Shown: positions 19,763 through 31,104, counted from the stretch's first letter. The stretch is 53,408 nucleotides of DNA from an uncultured Pelagibacteraceae bacterium (GCA_902516065.1 CABXXB010000004.1:1-53408); one strand, 5' to 3'. Numbers and translations: made by a program. Notes: generated from the letters alone by a model not told the origin.

Positions 19763-22466
19763 GTCTTGAACATGGCTGAGCACTTATTTTCCAACAAACA
19801 GGACATTTAGTACCTTCTGCTTTAAACGCCTCGGCTGAAATTTCATTATCTTTGCTTGGTTTAAGTTCTGCATTCGAAGTAATACATAACTCTGCAAAAT
19901 CAACGTCACTAAAATTTTTAAGTCTTTCCTTATTTAGACTAATCTTGATTGATGCCTCTAAACTTGATCCAATTACTTTTTCAGCTCGTTTTTCCTCAAT
20001 ACTTAGATTACATACATCTCTAATCTTAATTAAATCTAACCATTTAGTATTTAAATTTTCATTTTTAAAATTAATTGGAAATTTTATAAATTTTTCTAAA
20101 TGAATACTTTTTTTACTACCTACAATTTTATATATTTCTTCAGTTGTAAATGATAAAATTGGTGCAAACCATCTTAGTAATGAGGATAAAATAACTTTTA
20201 ATAATAATATTGATGATTGTCTTTTTTTTGAGTCTTGAGGATCACAATACAAACAATCTTTTCTAATATCAAAATAAAACGCTGAAAGATCGACCGTACA
20301 GAAATTTAAAAGATCTTTATAAAGATTATGAAAATCATAATTTTTAAAATACCTTTTAAAATTTTCATTTAATAAATAAATTTTGTGAAGCATGAATTGC
20401 TCTAGTTCTGGCAGAGTGTTTGTATCTATTTTTTCTAGATCAACCTCTTCTTTATTATCATTGATGTTTCCTAATAAATATCTGAAAGTATTTCTAATTT
20501 TTCGATAAGACTCAGCATGCTGATCAAGAATAGAAAAATCAATTCTTAAATCTTCTGCATAATTTGATGACGCCACCCAAATTCTTAAAATATCAGCTCC
20601 ATATTTCTTTAAAATATCTTCAGGAGCTATTACATTTCCTAATGATTTAGACATTTTGAGACCTTTTCCATCAACTACAAATCCATGGGAAAGTATAGAC
20701 TCAAATGGTGCCTTGCCTCTAGTTCCACATGATTCTAAAAGTGACGAATGAAACCAACCTCTGTGTTGATCTGATCCTTCTAAATACATAGAAGCAGGCC
20801 ATTTTAAATCTTCTCTTTTTTCTAAAACGAATGAATGAGTGGAGCCACTATCAAACCAAACCTCTACAATATCGCTTAGTTTTTCATATTCTTCAGCATT
20901 ATATTTTTCTCCTAAAAATCTTTGAGGATTATCTGAAAACCAACAATCAGAACCCTCTTTTTCATAAATTGATGCTATATTTTCAATCACTTTATCGTCT
21001 ACTAAAATTTCTTTTGTTTTCTTACTAACGAAAATAGGGAGTGGAACGCCCCAAACCCTTTGTCTTGAAACACACCAATCAGGCCTAGTCTCAATCATAG
21101 ATTTCAGTCTTTCTTTACCTTTATTTGGATAAAAAGTTGTTTCATCAATTGCTTTTAAGGCTTTATCTCTTAATTTATGACTTTCCATTGAAATGAACCA
21201 TTGTGGAGTTGCTCTATGTACGAGTGGAGCTTTAGATCTCCATGAGTGTGGGTAAGAATGAATTAATTCACCATTAGATAATAAATTTTTTTGTTCTTTA
21301 AGTTTTTCAATTACAATTGGATTTGCTTTAAATATATGTGTTCCATTGAATAATTTCACATGATTTGTATATTTCCCGTCTCCATCAACAGTTTCAATTG
21401 CTTTAATTCCATTATTTATACATAAATTAAAATCATCAGGTCCGTGACTAGGAGCACAATGGACTATTCCAGTTCCTTGCTCAGTTGTTACAAATCTTGC
21501 TTGAAGCATTGGAATATCAAGTTCATATCCAATTTTAAAAAAAGGATGATTGCAGATTGTATTGCGAAATTCTTTTCCTTTAAATGTATGTAGTTTTTTA
21601 TAATCTTTGATTTCACAATCTTTAACAACTGACTCTAATAAAGCTTCTGCAACAACTATTTTTCTATTTTTAAAATTACTTTCATCATTCAATTGTAGCA
21701 CTACATAATCAAGAGACTCATTATACGCTAGTGCCTTGTTTGCTGGAATTGTCCAAGGTGTTGTTGTCCAAATTATAATTTCACAACCAGCTAGCTCTTT
21801 GAAATCAGACGATTTAACTTGAAAAGATGCATAAATTGTATCTGATTTATGATCTTGATATTCTACTTCTGCATCTGCTAAAGCTGTCTTTTCAACTGTA
21901 GACCATAAAACTGGTTTAAAACCTTTGTATAAACTTCCTTCTTTTAAGAATTTTCCAAGCTCCCTCACAATTTGAGCTTCGGCATCAAAACTCATTGTAG
22001 AGTAATAATTCTCCCAATCTCCAATAACACCTAAACGTTTAAATTGTGATTTATGAATTTCGATCCATTTTTCTGCAAATGATCTGCACTCTTTTCTAAA
22101 CTCAACAATTGGAACATCATTTTTATTTTTTTTATTTTTTTTATATTGTTCCTCAATTTTCCACTCTATAGGTAAACCATGACAGTCCCACCCAGGAACA
22201 TAAATGCTATCTTTGCCATCCATTTGGTGAAATTTTACAATTATATCTTTCAAAATTTTATTAAGAGCAGTACCCATATGAATATTGCCATTTGCATAAG
22301 GGGGGCCATCGTGAAGAATAAATTTTTCTTTTCCCTTATTGGAGTTTCTTAATTCATCATAAAGATTAATCTCTTTCCAATATTCTAAAATTTCAGGCTC
22401 TCTAATCGGTAAATTAGCTTTCATAGAAAAAGCTGTTTTTGGCAGATTTATTTGTGATTTATTCAT
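19752..22466 (-). CDS. ileS: Isoleucyl-tRNA synthetase
   Basis: 904 residues, usual for the bacterial type-1 enzyme that charges tRNA-Ile and edits misactivated valine. Class I signatures: PPYANGNIHMGTAL (about 55-68, the HIGH box as HMGT) and KMSKSLGN (about 604-611). The CP1 editing domain lies between. The C-terminus has the zinc finger CPVC...C.RH (about 889-902), characteristic of IleS. ileS followed by lspA is a classic bacterial linkage, with ribF just upstream joined by a TAATG overlap. Confidence 0.97.
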   Translation of the reverse strand: MNKSQINLPKTAFSMKANLPIREPEILEYWKEINLYDELRNSNKGKEKFILHDGPPYANGNIHMGTALNKILKDIIVKFHQMDGKDSIYVPGWDCHGLPIEWKIEEQYKKNKKNKNDVPIVEFRKECRSFAEKWIEIHKSQFKRLGVIGDWENYYSTMSFDAEAQIVRELGKFLKEGSLYKGFKPVLWSTVEKTALADAEVEYQDHKSDTIYASFQVKSSDFKELAGCEIIIWTTTPWTIPANKALAYNESLDYVVLQLNDESNFKNRKIVVAEALLESVVKDCEIKDYKKLHTFKGKEFRNTICNHPFFKIGYELDIPMLQARFVTTEQGTGIVHCAPSHGPDDFNLCINNGIKAIETVDGDGKYTNHVKLFNGTHIFKANPIVIEKLKEQKNLLSNGELIHSYPHSWRSKAPLVHRATPQWFISMESHKLRDKALKAIDETTFYPNKGKERLKSMIETRPDWCVSRQRVWGVPLPIFVSKKTKEILVDDKVIENIASIYEKEGSDCWFSDNPQRFLGEKYNAEEYEKLSDIVEVWFDSGSTHSFVLEKREDLKWPASMYLEGSDQHRGWFHSSLLESCGTRGKAPFESILSHGFVVDGKGLKMSKSLGNVIAPEDILKKYGADILRIWVASSNYAEDLRIDFSILDQHAESYRKIRNTFRYLLGNINDNKEEVDLEKIDTNTLPELEQFMLHKIYLLNENFKRYFKNYDFHNLYKDLLNFCTVDLSAFYFDIRKDCLYCDPQDSKKRQSSILLLKVILSSLLRWFAPILSFTTEEIYKIVGSKKSIHLEKFIKFPINFKNENLNTKWLDLIKIRDVCNLSIEEKRAEKVIGSSLEASIKISLNKERLKNFSDVDFAELCITSNAELKPSKDNEISAEAFKAEGTKCPVCWKISAQPCSRHEI

Positions 22467-23386
22467 TAAGTTTTTTTTGCAATATTTAAATCAGTTTTTA
22501 TTTGGGTTCTTAATTGACTAACATTTTTAAATTTTTTTTCTTTTCTAATAAACTTTAAAAACTCTACTGATAAAAGCTTATTATAAAGATTTCCAGAAAA
22601 ATTAAATAAATGAACTTCTAATAGGATTTTTTTTTGATTAAATGTAGGCCTATATCCTAGATTTGCAATTCCTTTAAGATATTTAGTGTTATTTTTTCTT
22701 AAAACTCTAACTGCATAAACACCTGGTTTTGCCAGAACATAATCTTTTATATCTATATTACATGTTGGAAAACCAATTTTTTTTCCAACTTGTCTTCCTT
22801 TTTTAACAATTCCTTGTATTGCCCAATTTCTATTTAAAAGTTTATTTGCTTTTTCTAAAAATCCATTTTCTAAAAGATTTCTAATTAAAGATGATGAAAC
22901 AATCTTTTTATTATTGATTAATGGTTTTGGTTTTACTACTTTGTAATTATAAATTTTCTCATTTTTGATTAGTAAATTTACATTTCCTTCTCTTTTATTT
23001 CCAAATCTGAAGTTATTACTTACAAAAATAAACTTAGAATTTAATTTTTTATTCAAAATTTCTTTGATAAACACTATTGATTTAGTTTTGGAAAATTTAT
23101 AATCAAATTTTTTTGTTATAACAAAATCTACTTTAAATTTATTAAGTAATTTAATTTTTTGATCAATATTTGATAACCTAAAGTTTTTCAAATTTCTGTT
23201 AAAAAACATTTTTGGCATTGGATTAAAGTTAATCACGCCAATTTTTAAGTTATATTTTTTTTTATACGAATGTGCTAATCTAAATAATTTTTGATGACCG
23301 CGATGCAAGCCATCAAAATTCCCAATTAAAATAATTGATCCTCTATATTTTTTTTCTATATTAAAATTAGAATAATGTTTTACCAT
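22466..23386 (-). CDS. ribF: Bifunctional riboflavin kinase/FAD synthetase
   Basis: 306 residues, normal for RibF, which makes FMN from riboflavin and then FAD. The N-terminal nucleotidyltransferase domain has IGNFDGLHRGHQKL (about 21-34) and the later SSSLIRNLLENG (about 154-165). The C-terminal flavokinase domain starts with GIVKKGRQVGKKIGFPTCNI (about 181-200, approximate), holding the PTAN-like flavin/ATP loop as PTCN. It overlaps the HAD-IIA gene by 7 bases upstream and ileS downstream by TAATG. Confident despite high lysine/asparagine drift. Confidence 0.95.
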   Translation of the reverse strand: MVKHYSNFNIEKKYRGSIILIGNFDGLHRGHQKLFRLAHSYKKKYNLKIGVINFNPMPKMFFNRNLKNFRLSNIDQKIKLLNKFKVDFVITKKFDYKFSKTKSIVFIKEILNKKLNSKFIFVSNNFRFGNKREGNVNLLIKNEKIYNYKVVKPKPLINNKKIVSSSLIRNLLENGFLEKANKLLNRNWAIQGIVKKGRQVGKKIGFPTCNIDIKDYVLAKPGVYAVRVLRKNNTKYLKGIANLGYRPTFNQKKILLEVHLFNFSGNLYNKLLSVEFLKFIRKEKKFKNVSQLRTQIKTDLNIAKKT

Positions 23387-24198
23387 TTTAAATCTGATTG
23401 AATAAAATTAATTATTGTTTCATATTCTTTTGAAACTTGTTGAATTCCTTTATCTTTGATTTCATCCCTGTGTATTCCATTAGAAATTAGTAAAGAGTCA
23501 TAATTTAACAGATTGGCACCTTTTATATCAGTATTTAAATTATCTCCGATTGATAATATCTTTTTATTATTGTTATCAATTGATTGATTATAAACTTCTG
23601 GGTGAGGTTTTCCAAAATAAACTACTTCACCACCCATTTTTTCAAAAACAATAGCAACAGATCCAGCGCATAACTCCCTTTTATTACCACGATCAACAAT
23701 CAAATCTGGATTTGTGCAAATCATTTTTTTATTAATATGATTTTCGAATAAATTTTTATAATAAATTAGATTTTCATCATGATCATCAAATAATCCTGTG
23801 CACAACAAGTATTCACTTTCTTGAATATCTTCACATTTATTATTTTCAAATAAGTCAAATAAATCAAAATCTCTTGGTGGACCTATATGATAAAATTTTT
23901 GTAGTAAAAAATTTTTTTTTAAATAATTCAATGCTGCTTCGCCTGATGTAAATACGTGATCTCTTAATTCTTGTTCCATTCCCATTTTTTGTAGAAAATT
24001 TTTAACAGTTTTATTTGGTCTTGGTGCATTGGTTAAAAGTACAAAAGCTTTATCTTTTTTTAAGAGTTCTTTAAGAACAATTATTGCTTTTTCATTTAGT
24101 TTAATCCCATTATGAATTACGCCCCAGAGATCAATATAAAAAAGATCATAATTATCAGCTATTGATTGAAGGCCATTTAAATCTAAATTTTTGGTCAT
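23380..24198 (-). CDS. HAD-IIA family sugar-phosphatase-like hydrolase
   Basis: 272 residues, matching the HAD-superfamily subfamily IIA group (NagD-like) often found next to ribF in alphaproteobacteria. Motif I is YIDLWGVIHNG (21-31) with the nucleophile Asp 23; motif II LLTNAPRP (about 54-61); YFGKPHPEVY (about 195-204) provides the lysine of motif III; and SIGDNLNTDIKGA (about 216-228) is motif IV. The cap between motifs II and III is of the C2 type. The substrate is unknown. It heads the six-gene minus-strand run and is divergent from groES. Confidence 0.88.
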   Translation of the reverse strand: MTKNLDLNGLQSIADNYDLFYIDLWGVIHNGIKLNEKAIIVLKELLKKDKAFVLLTNAPRPNKTVKNFLQKMGMEQELRDHVFTSGEAALNYLKKNFLLQKFYHIGPPRDFDLFDLFENNKCEDIQESEYLLCTGLFDDHDENLIYYKNLFENHINKKMICTNPDLIVDRGNKRELCAGSVAIVFEKMGGEVVYFGKPHPEVYNQSIDNNNKKILSIGDNLNTDIKGANLLNYDSLLISNGIHRDEIKDKGIQQVSKEYETIINFIQSDLKW

Positions 24199-24265
24199 AT
24201 TTTAAGGTATAACCCATAAAATATCGAATTTACTATCAATATTAATATTCTCAAAGAGTTTCCAT

Positions 24266-24293
24266 CTTGAAATAGACGTCGAAATATCTATAT
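24266..24293 (+). promoter_or_regulatory. Candidate RpoH (sigma-32) promoter of groESL
   Basis: CTTGAAA (24266-24272) followed after 15 bases by CTATAT (24288-24293), about 37 bases before the groES ATG. The -35 matches the heat-shock sigma consensus CTTGAAA, and the -10 resembles the alphaproteobacterial CTATAT form. The same -35 heptamer occurs ahead of hsp20. This is assigned by eye. Confidence 0.55.
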
Positions 24294-24318
24294 GAAGCTC
24301 ATATTTATAAAGATTTAT

Positions 24319-24325
24319 AAAGGAG
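24319..24325 (+). promoter_or_regulatory. Ribosome binding site deciding the groES start
   Basis: AAAGGAG five bases before ATG at 24331. It selects MKFKPLHDR as the groES start and rules out the in-frame ATG at 24292, which lacks one and lies on the putative -10 element. Confidence 0.85.
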
Positions 24326-24330
24326 AATTT

Positions 24331-24621
24331 ATGAAGTTTAAACCGTTACACGATAGAGTTTTAATAGAAGTTTTGGATAGCAGCGAAAAAACTGCTGGTG
24401 GAATTATCATCCCAGATACTGCACAAGAAAAACCTCAAGAGGGTAAAGTTGTTGCAGTTGGAGGTGGGGCAAAAACTGAGGATGGGAAAAAAATTCCGAT
24501 GGATGTTAAGGTTGGTGATAAAGTTTTATTTGGCAAATGGTCAGGAACTGAAGTTAAAATCGATGGTAAAGAATACAGCATAATGAAAGAGTCTGACATT
24601 ATGGGTATTTCAGGAAAATAA
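24331..24621 (+). CDS. groES: Co-chaperonin GroES (Hsp10)
   Basis: 96 residues, normal length from the ATG at 24331; the upstream in-frame ATG at 24292 would add 13 residues foreign to the family. GroES caps the GroEL cylinder so that substrates fold inside. It shows [11 protein letters not shown] (about 3-13), the mobile loop [18 protein letters not shown] (about 17-34) with the GGIII contact for Gro[11 protein letters not shown], and a C-terminal KESDIMGI. A Shine-Dalgarno and a likely heat-shock promoter precede it, and groEL follows after 24 bases. It is a standard bicistronic chaperonin operon. Confidence 0.98.
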   Translation: MKFKPLHDRVLIEVLDSSEKTAGGIIIPDTAQEKPQEGKVVAVGGGAKTEDGKKIPMDVKVGDKVLFGKWSGTEVKIDGKEYSIMKESDIMGISGK

Positions 24622-24629
24622 TTTAATTA

Positions 24630-26298
<1,669 letters not shown>

Positions 26299-26323
26299 TC
26301 CGCAATTCCTCGATTTAAAATTT

Positions 26324-26352
26324 AAAGGCCATCATTTTGATGGCCTTTTTTT
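26324..26352 (+). terminator. Rho-independent terminator after groEL
   Basis: A 7-bp perfect stem GGCCATC (26327-26333) / GATGGCC (26339-26345), extended by AAA/TTT, with a 5-base loop and a following run of T residues. This is the clearest terminator in the window and ends the groESL transcript. Confidence 0.9.
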
Positions 26353-26374
26353 TTATAATTATTAGAATAATTTT

Positions 26375-26491
26375 ATGTCAAAACGCTATAGTGGAAAATC
26401 TTTTAAAGATTCAAGCGTTAGTAAAAAACCAAAGTTTAGCCTGAAAGAAAAAAGAAGATTAAAAAGAGAAAAAACAAAAAAAACAAAATAA
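26375..26491 (+). CDS. Possible 38-residue highly basic protein
   Basis: A short ORF just past the groEL terminator reads MSKRYSGKSFKDSSVSK and continues into a Lys/Arg-rich helix-like tail (KEKRRLKREKTKKTK). It lies alone in a 225-base stretch between the terminator and typA. There is no Shine-Dalgarno, but most genes here lack one. The N-terminal half uses all kinds of codons and has no homopolymer bias, unlike random AT-rich sequence, whereas the C-terminal half is A-rich. It could be a ribosome- or RNA-associated miniprotein, or a chance ORF. No family recognised. Confidence 0.45.
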   Translation: MSKRYSGKSFKDSSVSKKPKFSLKEKRRLKREKTKKTK

Positions 26492-26577
26492 CACGATATT
26501 TTTCGTAAAATCCTAATATTTTTCTGAGTTTTTAAGAGTTTCCAAAAAAAAAAATTAATATATAAGAGCCACAATTT

Positions 26578-28404
26578 ATGAGCAACAATATAAGAAACAT
26601 CACCATTATTGCACACGTTGACCACGGTAAAACTACTCTAATTGATAACTTAATGAAACAAAGTGGCTCATTTAGAGAAAATGAAATTATTGATGAAAGA
26701 TTAATGGACTCAGGTGAGCTAGAAAAAGAAAGAGGAATTACTATTTTAGCTAAACCAGCTTCAATAAATTGGAAGGATTCAAGAATTAATATTATTGATA
26801 CCCCTGGCCATAGAGATTTTGCTGCTGAAGTAGAAAGAGTACTTAGCATGGCTGATGGTGCATTATTACTTATAGACTCTGCTGAAGGTGTGATGCCTCA
26901 AACAAAATTTGTATTATCAAAAGCATTAAAACAAGGTTTAAAACCTATTGTAGTAATTAATAAATTAGACAAAGCAGACCAAAGAGCTGATGAAGTTTTA
27001 AACGAAACATTTGATTTATTTGTTAGCCTTGATGCCAATGAAGAACAATTAGATTTTCCAGTTTTATATGCAAGTGGTAGATCTGGTTGGGCTGATAAAG
27101 AAGTTGAGGGTTCTAGAAAAAATTTAAATCCTTTACTAGATCAAATTATAGAACATGTGAAGCCAGCAGAACTTGATAGATCAAAACCTTTTGCAATGCT
27201 ATCAACACTTCTTTATGCGGATAATTTTCTAGGTAGAAGTTTGGTGGGAAGAATTACCCAAGGAACTGCAAAAGCCAATCAAGCAATAAAAGCTATTAAC
27301 TTAAAAGGTGAAAAAGTTGACGAAGGAAGACTTACAAAAATATTTAGATATGAAGGGACTAAAAAAGTTCCAATTGAGATTGGTGAGGCAGGAGATATTG
27401 TTGTAGTTGCTGGCCTAGAAAAAGCTAATGTTGCAGATACAATTTGTGATTTAGAGGTAAATGAACCAATTACTGCTACCCCAATTGATCCACCAACTAT
27501 GTCCATTACAATAACTGTTAATACTTCGCCATTAGCAGGAACTGAAGGTAAAAAACTTACTAGCACACAAATTAGAGATAGGTTAATCCAAGAGGCACAA
27601 AATAATGTTGGTATCACATTTTCAGAAAATGATGGCAATGAGTCTTTTGTAGTCAGTGGCAGAGGTGAGCTTATGTTAGAAATATTACTTACTCAAATGA
27701 GAAGAGAAGGATTTGAAATGACAGTTAGTCCTCCAAAAGTTTTATATAAAAAAGATGAAAGTGGAAACAAGTTGGAACCTATTGAAGAAGTTACTATGGA
27801 TCTTGATGAAGAACATTCATCTAAAATAATTGACTCAATGAATAGAAGAAAAGGGAAATTAATAGAACTCAAAGATACTGGTAAAAATAAAAAACGATTA
27901 ATATTTCATGCTCCAACAAGAGGTCTAATGGGTTACACTAGTAGATTTCTTACTCTTACAAAAGGAAATGGAGTAATAAATAGAATTTTTCACGACTATG
28001 GTCCTTTTGAAGGAGAAATGGAAGGTAGAAGAAATGGTGCTTTAATATCAATGGAACAAGGAAAAGCTGTTGCATTTGCAATATTTAATTTGCAAGCACG
28101 AGGTGAGATGTTTGTAACTCACAATGATCCTGTTTATGCAGGTATGATTGTTGGATTGGCTCCAAAGCCAGGTGATATGATTATAAATGTTATGAAAGGT
28201 AAAAAATTGACAAATATGAGAACCCAAGGCACTGACGAAAATGTTGTCCTCACTCCAGTAAGAAAAATGTCTATTGCCGAACAGTTAAGTATTTTAAACA
28301 CAGATGAAGCTTTAGAAATTACACCAGAATCATGTAGATTAAGAAAGGCTATTCTTGATCCTCATGAAAGAAAAAGAAGTGAAAAGTCAGGTGCTGCAGC
28401 CTAA
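26578..28404 (+). CDS. typA: Ribosome-associated GTPase TypA/BipA
   Basis: 608 residues, normal for TypA/BipA, a translational GTPase related to EF-G that aids ribosome assembly and stress adaptation. G1 is AHVDHGKTT (12-20), G3 DTPGH near 77-81, G4 NKLDK near 131-135. Domains II and III and the BipA-specific C-terminal part follow (TRGLMGYTSRFLTLTKG near 447-463; APKPGDMIINVMKGKKLTNMR near 529-549, in two parts). It ends 4 bases into the convergent YczE-like gene. Confidence 0.97.
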   Translation: MSNNIRNITIIAHVDHGKTTLIDNLMKQSGSFRENEIIDERLMDSGELEKERGITILAKPASINWKDSRINIIDTPGHRDFAAEVERVLSMADGALLLIDSAEGVMPQTKFVLSKALKQGLKPIVVINKLDKADQRADEVLNETFDLFVSLDANEEQLDFPVLYASGRSGWADKEVEGSRKNLNPLLDQIIEHVKPAELDRSKPFAMLSTLLYADNFLGRSLVGRITQGTAKANQAIKAINLKGEKVDEGRLTKIFRYEGTKKVPIEIGEAGDIVVVAGLEKANVADTICDLEVNEPITATPIDPPTMSITITVNTSPLAGTEGKKLTSTQIRDRLIQEAQNNVGITFSENDGNESFVVSGRGELMLEILLTQMRREGFEMTVSPPKVLYKKDESGNKLEPIEEVTMDLDEEHSSKIIDSMNRRKGKLIELKDTGKNKKRLIFHAPTRGLMGYTSRFLTLTKGNGVINRIFHDYGPFEGEMEGRRNGALISMEQGKAVAFAIFNLQARGEMFVTHNDPVYAGMIVGLAPKPGDMIINVMKGKKLTNMRTQGTDENVVLTPVRKMSIAEQLSILNTDEALEITPESCRLRKAILDPHERKRSEKSGAAA

Positions 28405-29048
28405 TCAAATATTTTATCAACCAAATATAACCCTAAAGCAACACAAGGACCTATTCCAAAAGCAAACAATAGAGTTCCTAGCCCCACCGTTCCTCCTAAA
28501 TACCACCCCACACTAACAACTGAAATTTCCAAAGTTCCTCTAACAACTGCTATTGGTAAATTTGATATTTTCTGTAATCCTATCATTAAACCATCTCTCG
28601 GGCCTGCTCCTAAGTTAGAAACCAAATAAATACCACCACCTATTCCAACGGTAATTACTGAAATGACAGCTAAGATTATCTGATGAATATAATTCGATGG
28701 AGTTGGTACAAATTTAATACAAAGATCAATCATCAATGCTATTATCAATGCATTAAAAATAGTTCCCATTCCTGGTTTTAGACCTAATGGTATCCATAAA
28801 ATTAAAACTGCTATACTTATAAAAAGTGTAATTGTTCCGATAGTTAAATTGACATTTAAAGAAATACCTTGCGCTAAAACACTCCACGGAGAAGCTCCAG
28901 TAAATGAAACAATTAACAAGCCCTCACCCAACCCAAACAACGTTAAACCAAAACATAAAAAGAAAAATGTAGAAAATCTTGGTTTAAAATTATATGGTTT
29001 TTTAGAACTCCAATTTACTTTAGGTATTTTCTTTATTTTTAAAAACAT
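28401..29048 (-). CDS. YczE/YyaS/YitT-type integral membrane protein
   Basis: 215 residues with about five membrane helices. FGLTLFGLGEGLLIVSFTGASPWSVLAQGIS appears as FGLTLFGLGEGLL (about 33-45) and GASPWSVLAQG (about 51-61). Repeated GLG.G..L...G.GP motifs follow, including VSNLGAGPRDGLMIGL (about 146-161), the YczE family hallmark. The function of this family is unknown; members are often near transporters or two-component genes. Here it is convergent with typA (4-base overlap) and divergent from the DUF6134 gene. Topology is clear, role is not. Confidence 0.82.
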   Translation of the reverse strand: MFLKIKKIPKVNWSSKKPYNFKPRFSTFFFLCFGLTLFGLGEGLLIVSFTGASPWSVLAQGISLNVNLTIGTITLFISIAVLILWIPLGLKPGMGTIFNALIIALMIDLCIKFVPTPSNYIHQIILAVISVITVGIGGGIYLVSNLGAGPRDGLMIGLQKISNLPIAVVRGTLEISVVSVGWYLGGTVGLGTLLFAFGIGPCVALGLYLVDKIFD

Positions 29049-29100
29049 CTTTTAATAAGTTATTTCTATTATCGCTAAAGTCTAATAATGTAGCTGGTAA

Positions 29101-29781
29101 ATGAAAAAAACCATAGTTATTTTATTTATTTTACTCTGCTCAACTATTTCGATAGCTCATATGGGTCACTATAATAAATATGATAAAATTGAAATGGAAA
29201 TTTTTAGAAATGGTGAATTAATTGGATATAACTATTATTTTTTTAGCAGAAAAGGTGATGAAACAATTGTTACAAATCAAATTAAATTTTCAGTAAAACT
29301 TTTAGGAGCAACTATTTTTCAAGTTGAAGGATTTGGAGAGGAAAAATATATTAAAAATCAATTAATTTCTTATAACTCAAAAACTTTACAAAATGATAAA
29401 AAAAAATTTGTTAATTTAGACTACAGTAAAAAAGATAATAAATTTAATATTAAAGGTTCTTCGTTTAGTGGAAAAGTATCTAATAATAATGTCATTGGAA
29501 ATTGGTGGAACCATAAAATTTTACAAGCGGATAGTCAAATTAGTCCAGTATCTGGTAGTATCAAGGAGCAGGTTGTTACATTTATAGGAAAAGAAAAAAT
29601 CAATCAATATGGCAATACTTATGAAGTTGATCATTTTAAATTAATTTCTAAAGATATGTCGATACCTAAAGATAAGCGTCTAGATTTTGATATTTGGTTT
29701 GATAGAAAAAATTCTATGATTATAAGAGTTTCATATTCAAGAATGGGGGACTGGGAATATCGTCTTAAGAATTTTGAATAA
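29101..29781 (+). CDS. Secreted DUF6134-like protein
   Basis: 226 residues. A signal peptide (about 1-19, ending SIA) is followed by HMGHYNKYDKIEMEI and a beta-rich domain typical of periplasmic 'FRNGELIGYNYYFF' proteins (about 37-50). C-terminal motifs include DIWFDRKNSMIIRVSYSRMGDWEYRL (read as DIWFDRK at about 198-204, then RMGDWEYRL). This pattern resembles the DUF6134 group of exported proteins, of unknown function. It stands alone, convergent with tldE by 6 bases. Predicted periplasmic or outer-membrane-associated; role not assigned. Confidence 0.75.
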   Translation: MKKTIVILFILLCSTISIAHMGHYNKYDKIEMEIFRNGELIGYNYYFFSRKGDETIVTNQIKFSVKLLGATIFQVEGFGEEKYIKNQLISYNSKTLQNDKKKFVNLDYSKKDNKFNIKGSSFSGKVSNNNVIGNWWNHKILQADSQISPVSGSIKEQVVTFIGKEKINQYGNTYEVDHFKLISKDMSIPKDKRLDFDIWFDRKNSMIIRVSYSRMGDWEYRLKNFE

Positions 29782-29787
29782 ATTTAA

Positions 29788-31104
29788 TTATTTACCTGCA
29801 ACAACCATGCCTTCAATCATTAAAGTTGGTGAATTTGTTGAATACTGAAATTCTAAGTCATTTGCTAAAGTTATATTTTGGAACATATCTCTGAAGTTTC
29901 CAGCTATAGTAATTTCATTAATTGGATATTTGAATTCCCCATTTTCAATTAAAAAACCAGTTGCCCCTACAGAATAATCACCAGTTATGATGTTGCTTCC
30001 ATGGCCAATAGTCTCTGTAATATATAAACTTTTCGAGTTAGAACTTAATAGATCTTTTAAAGCAATTTTTCCGTTATCAAAATAAAGATTACTAGTTCCA
30101 CCACTCCTTCCATTTGATTTAAGATTTAACTTCTTTCCGTTATAAGTATCTATCAAATAATGTTTCAAAATTCCTTGTTCAACTAACTTCAGGGTCTCTG
30201 TTTTTACTCCCTCAGAGTCAAAGCTCTGTGAACCTAAGCCTTTAATAATGTCAGGTTTATCAAATATATTTATTGAGTCTGAAAATATTTTTTGGCCAAT
30301 CATATCTTTTAAAAACGAAGTTCCTCTTGAAATGGCAGATGAAGATATTGCACTAGCAAAAGTGCTTAGTATTCCTTTTGCGATTCTTTTATCAAAAATT
30401 ATTGGAATTTTTTCACTTCCAATTTTTTTTGGACTTAATTTTCTGATGGTGTTTTCAGCAGCTGCTTTACCTAATTCCTCTGCGCTTTTAATATCATCTA
30501 GATGACACTTAAGGGTATATTCATAATCTCTCTCCATACTTTTATCATCTTTAGCAACAGCAACACTAGATGCTACAAATGATGAAGTTTTAAAACCTTT
30601 GCAAAAACCATCACTATTAGCCAAAATAAAATTTGATTTGTCTTCAGTAAAACTTGACTCTGTATTTATTATCTTTTTATCAACAGAAGCAGAATTTTCT
30701 AATACTGATAAATATTTAATTTTGTCATTGTTCTCAATATGAGTATCATCATATAAATTTAACTCTTTAATTTCTTGAGCAAGCAAATCTCTATCAGGAA
30801 GTGCATTAAATTCATCCTCTGGAGTATTTTTTGTAGTTTCAATACATTTTTCAATTAATATATTTAAGTTGTCTTGTAATAAATTCGATGAAGATATAGA
30901 TGATTTTTTCTTTCCTATGTAAGTAGTTATATCTACTCCTAGATTGTCTGACCTATTAGACTCATCAAGCTTTTTGTTCCTAAAATTTACAGTCTCAGAA
31001 ATAGAACTGCCTACATTTATACTTGCATCTGTGGCTCCTAATTTTTTAGCAAGGTCTAAACAATAAGAGGCTTTATTTTCTAAATATTCTTGATCTTTAA
31101 CCAT
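29788..31104 (-). CDS. pmbA: TldE/PmbA metalloprotease partner subunit
   Basis: 438 residues, normal for TldE/PmbA, the non-catalytic partner of TldD. The heterodimer is a zinc protease that degrades unfolded peptides and, in some bacteria, matures modified peptides or the CcdA antitoxin. The sequence lacks the HExxxH site, as expected. Motifs include SRGTSFLKDMIGQKIF (about 261-276), NGRSGGTSNLYFDNG (about 327-341), and VGATGFLIENGEFKYPINEITIAGNFRDM (in parts: VGATGFLIENGE near 382-393, then ITIAGNFRDM), diagnostic for the family. It abuts tldD with no spacer. Confidence 0.94.
   Translation of the reverse strand: MVKDQEYLENKASYCLDLAKKLGATDASINVGSSISETVNFRNKKLDESNRSDNLGVDITTYIGKKKSSISSSNLLQDNLNILIEKCIETTKNTPEDEFNALPDRDLLAQEIKELNLYDDTHIENNDKIKYLSVLENSASVDKKIINTESSFTEDKSNFILANSDGFCKGFKTSSFVASSVAVAKDDKSMERDYEYTLKCHLDDIKSAEELGKAAAENTIRKLSPKKIGSEKIPIIFDKRIAKGILSTFASAISSSAISRGTSFLKDMIGQKIFSDSINIFDKPDIIKGLGSQSFDSEGVKTETLKLVEQGILKHYLIDTYNGKKLNLKSNGRSGGTSNLYFDNGKIALKDLLSSNSKSLYITETIGHGSNIITGDYSVGATGFLIENGEFKYPINEITIAGNFRDMFQNITLANDLEFQYSTNSPTLMIEGMVVAGK

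Noticed and set aside
24292-24330. Upstream in-frame ATG that would lengthen GroES by 13 residues.
   Set aside because: The extra residues do not fit the family, the ATG sits on the putative -10 box, and a clear ribosome site precedes the inner ATG at 24331.
26532-26849. 105-codon open frame on the minus strand over the start of typA.
   Set aside because: It is antisense to the TypA GTPase motifs; composition is that of a mirrored coding frame.
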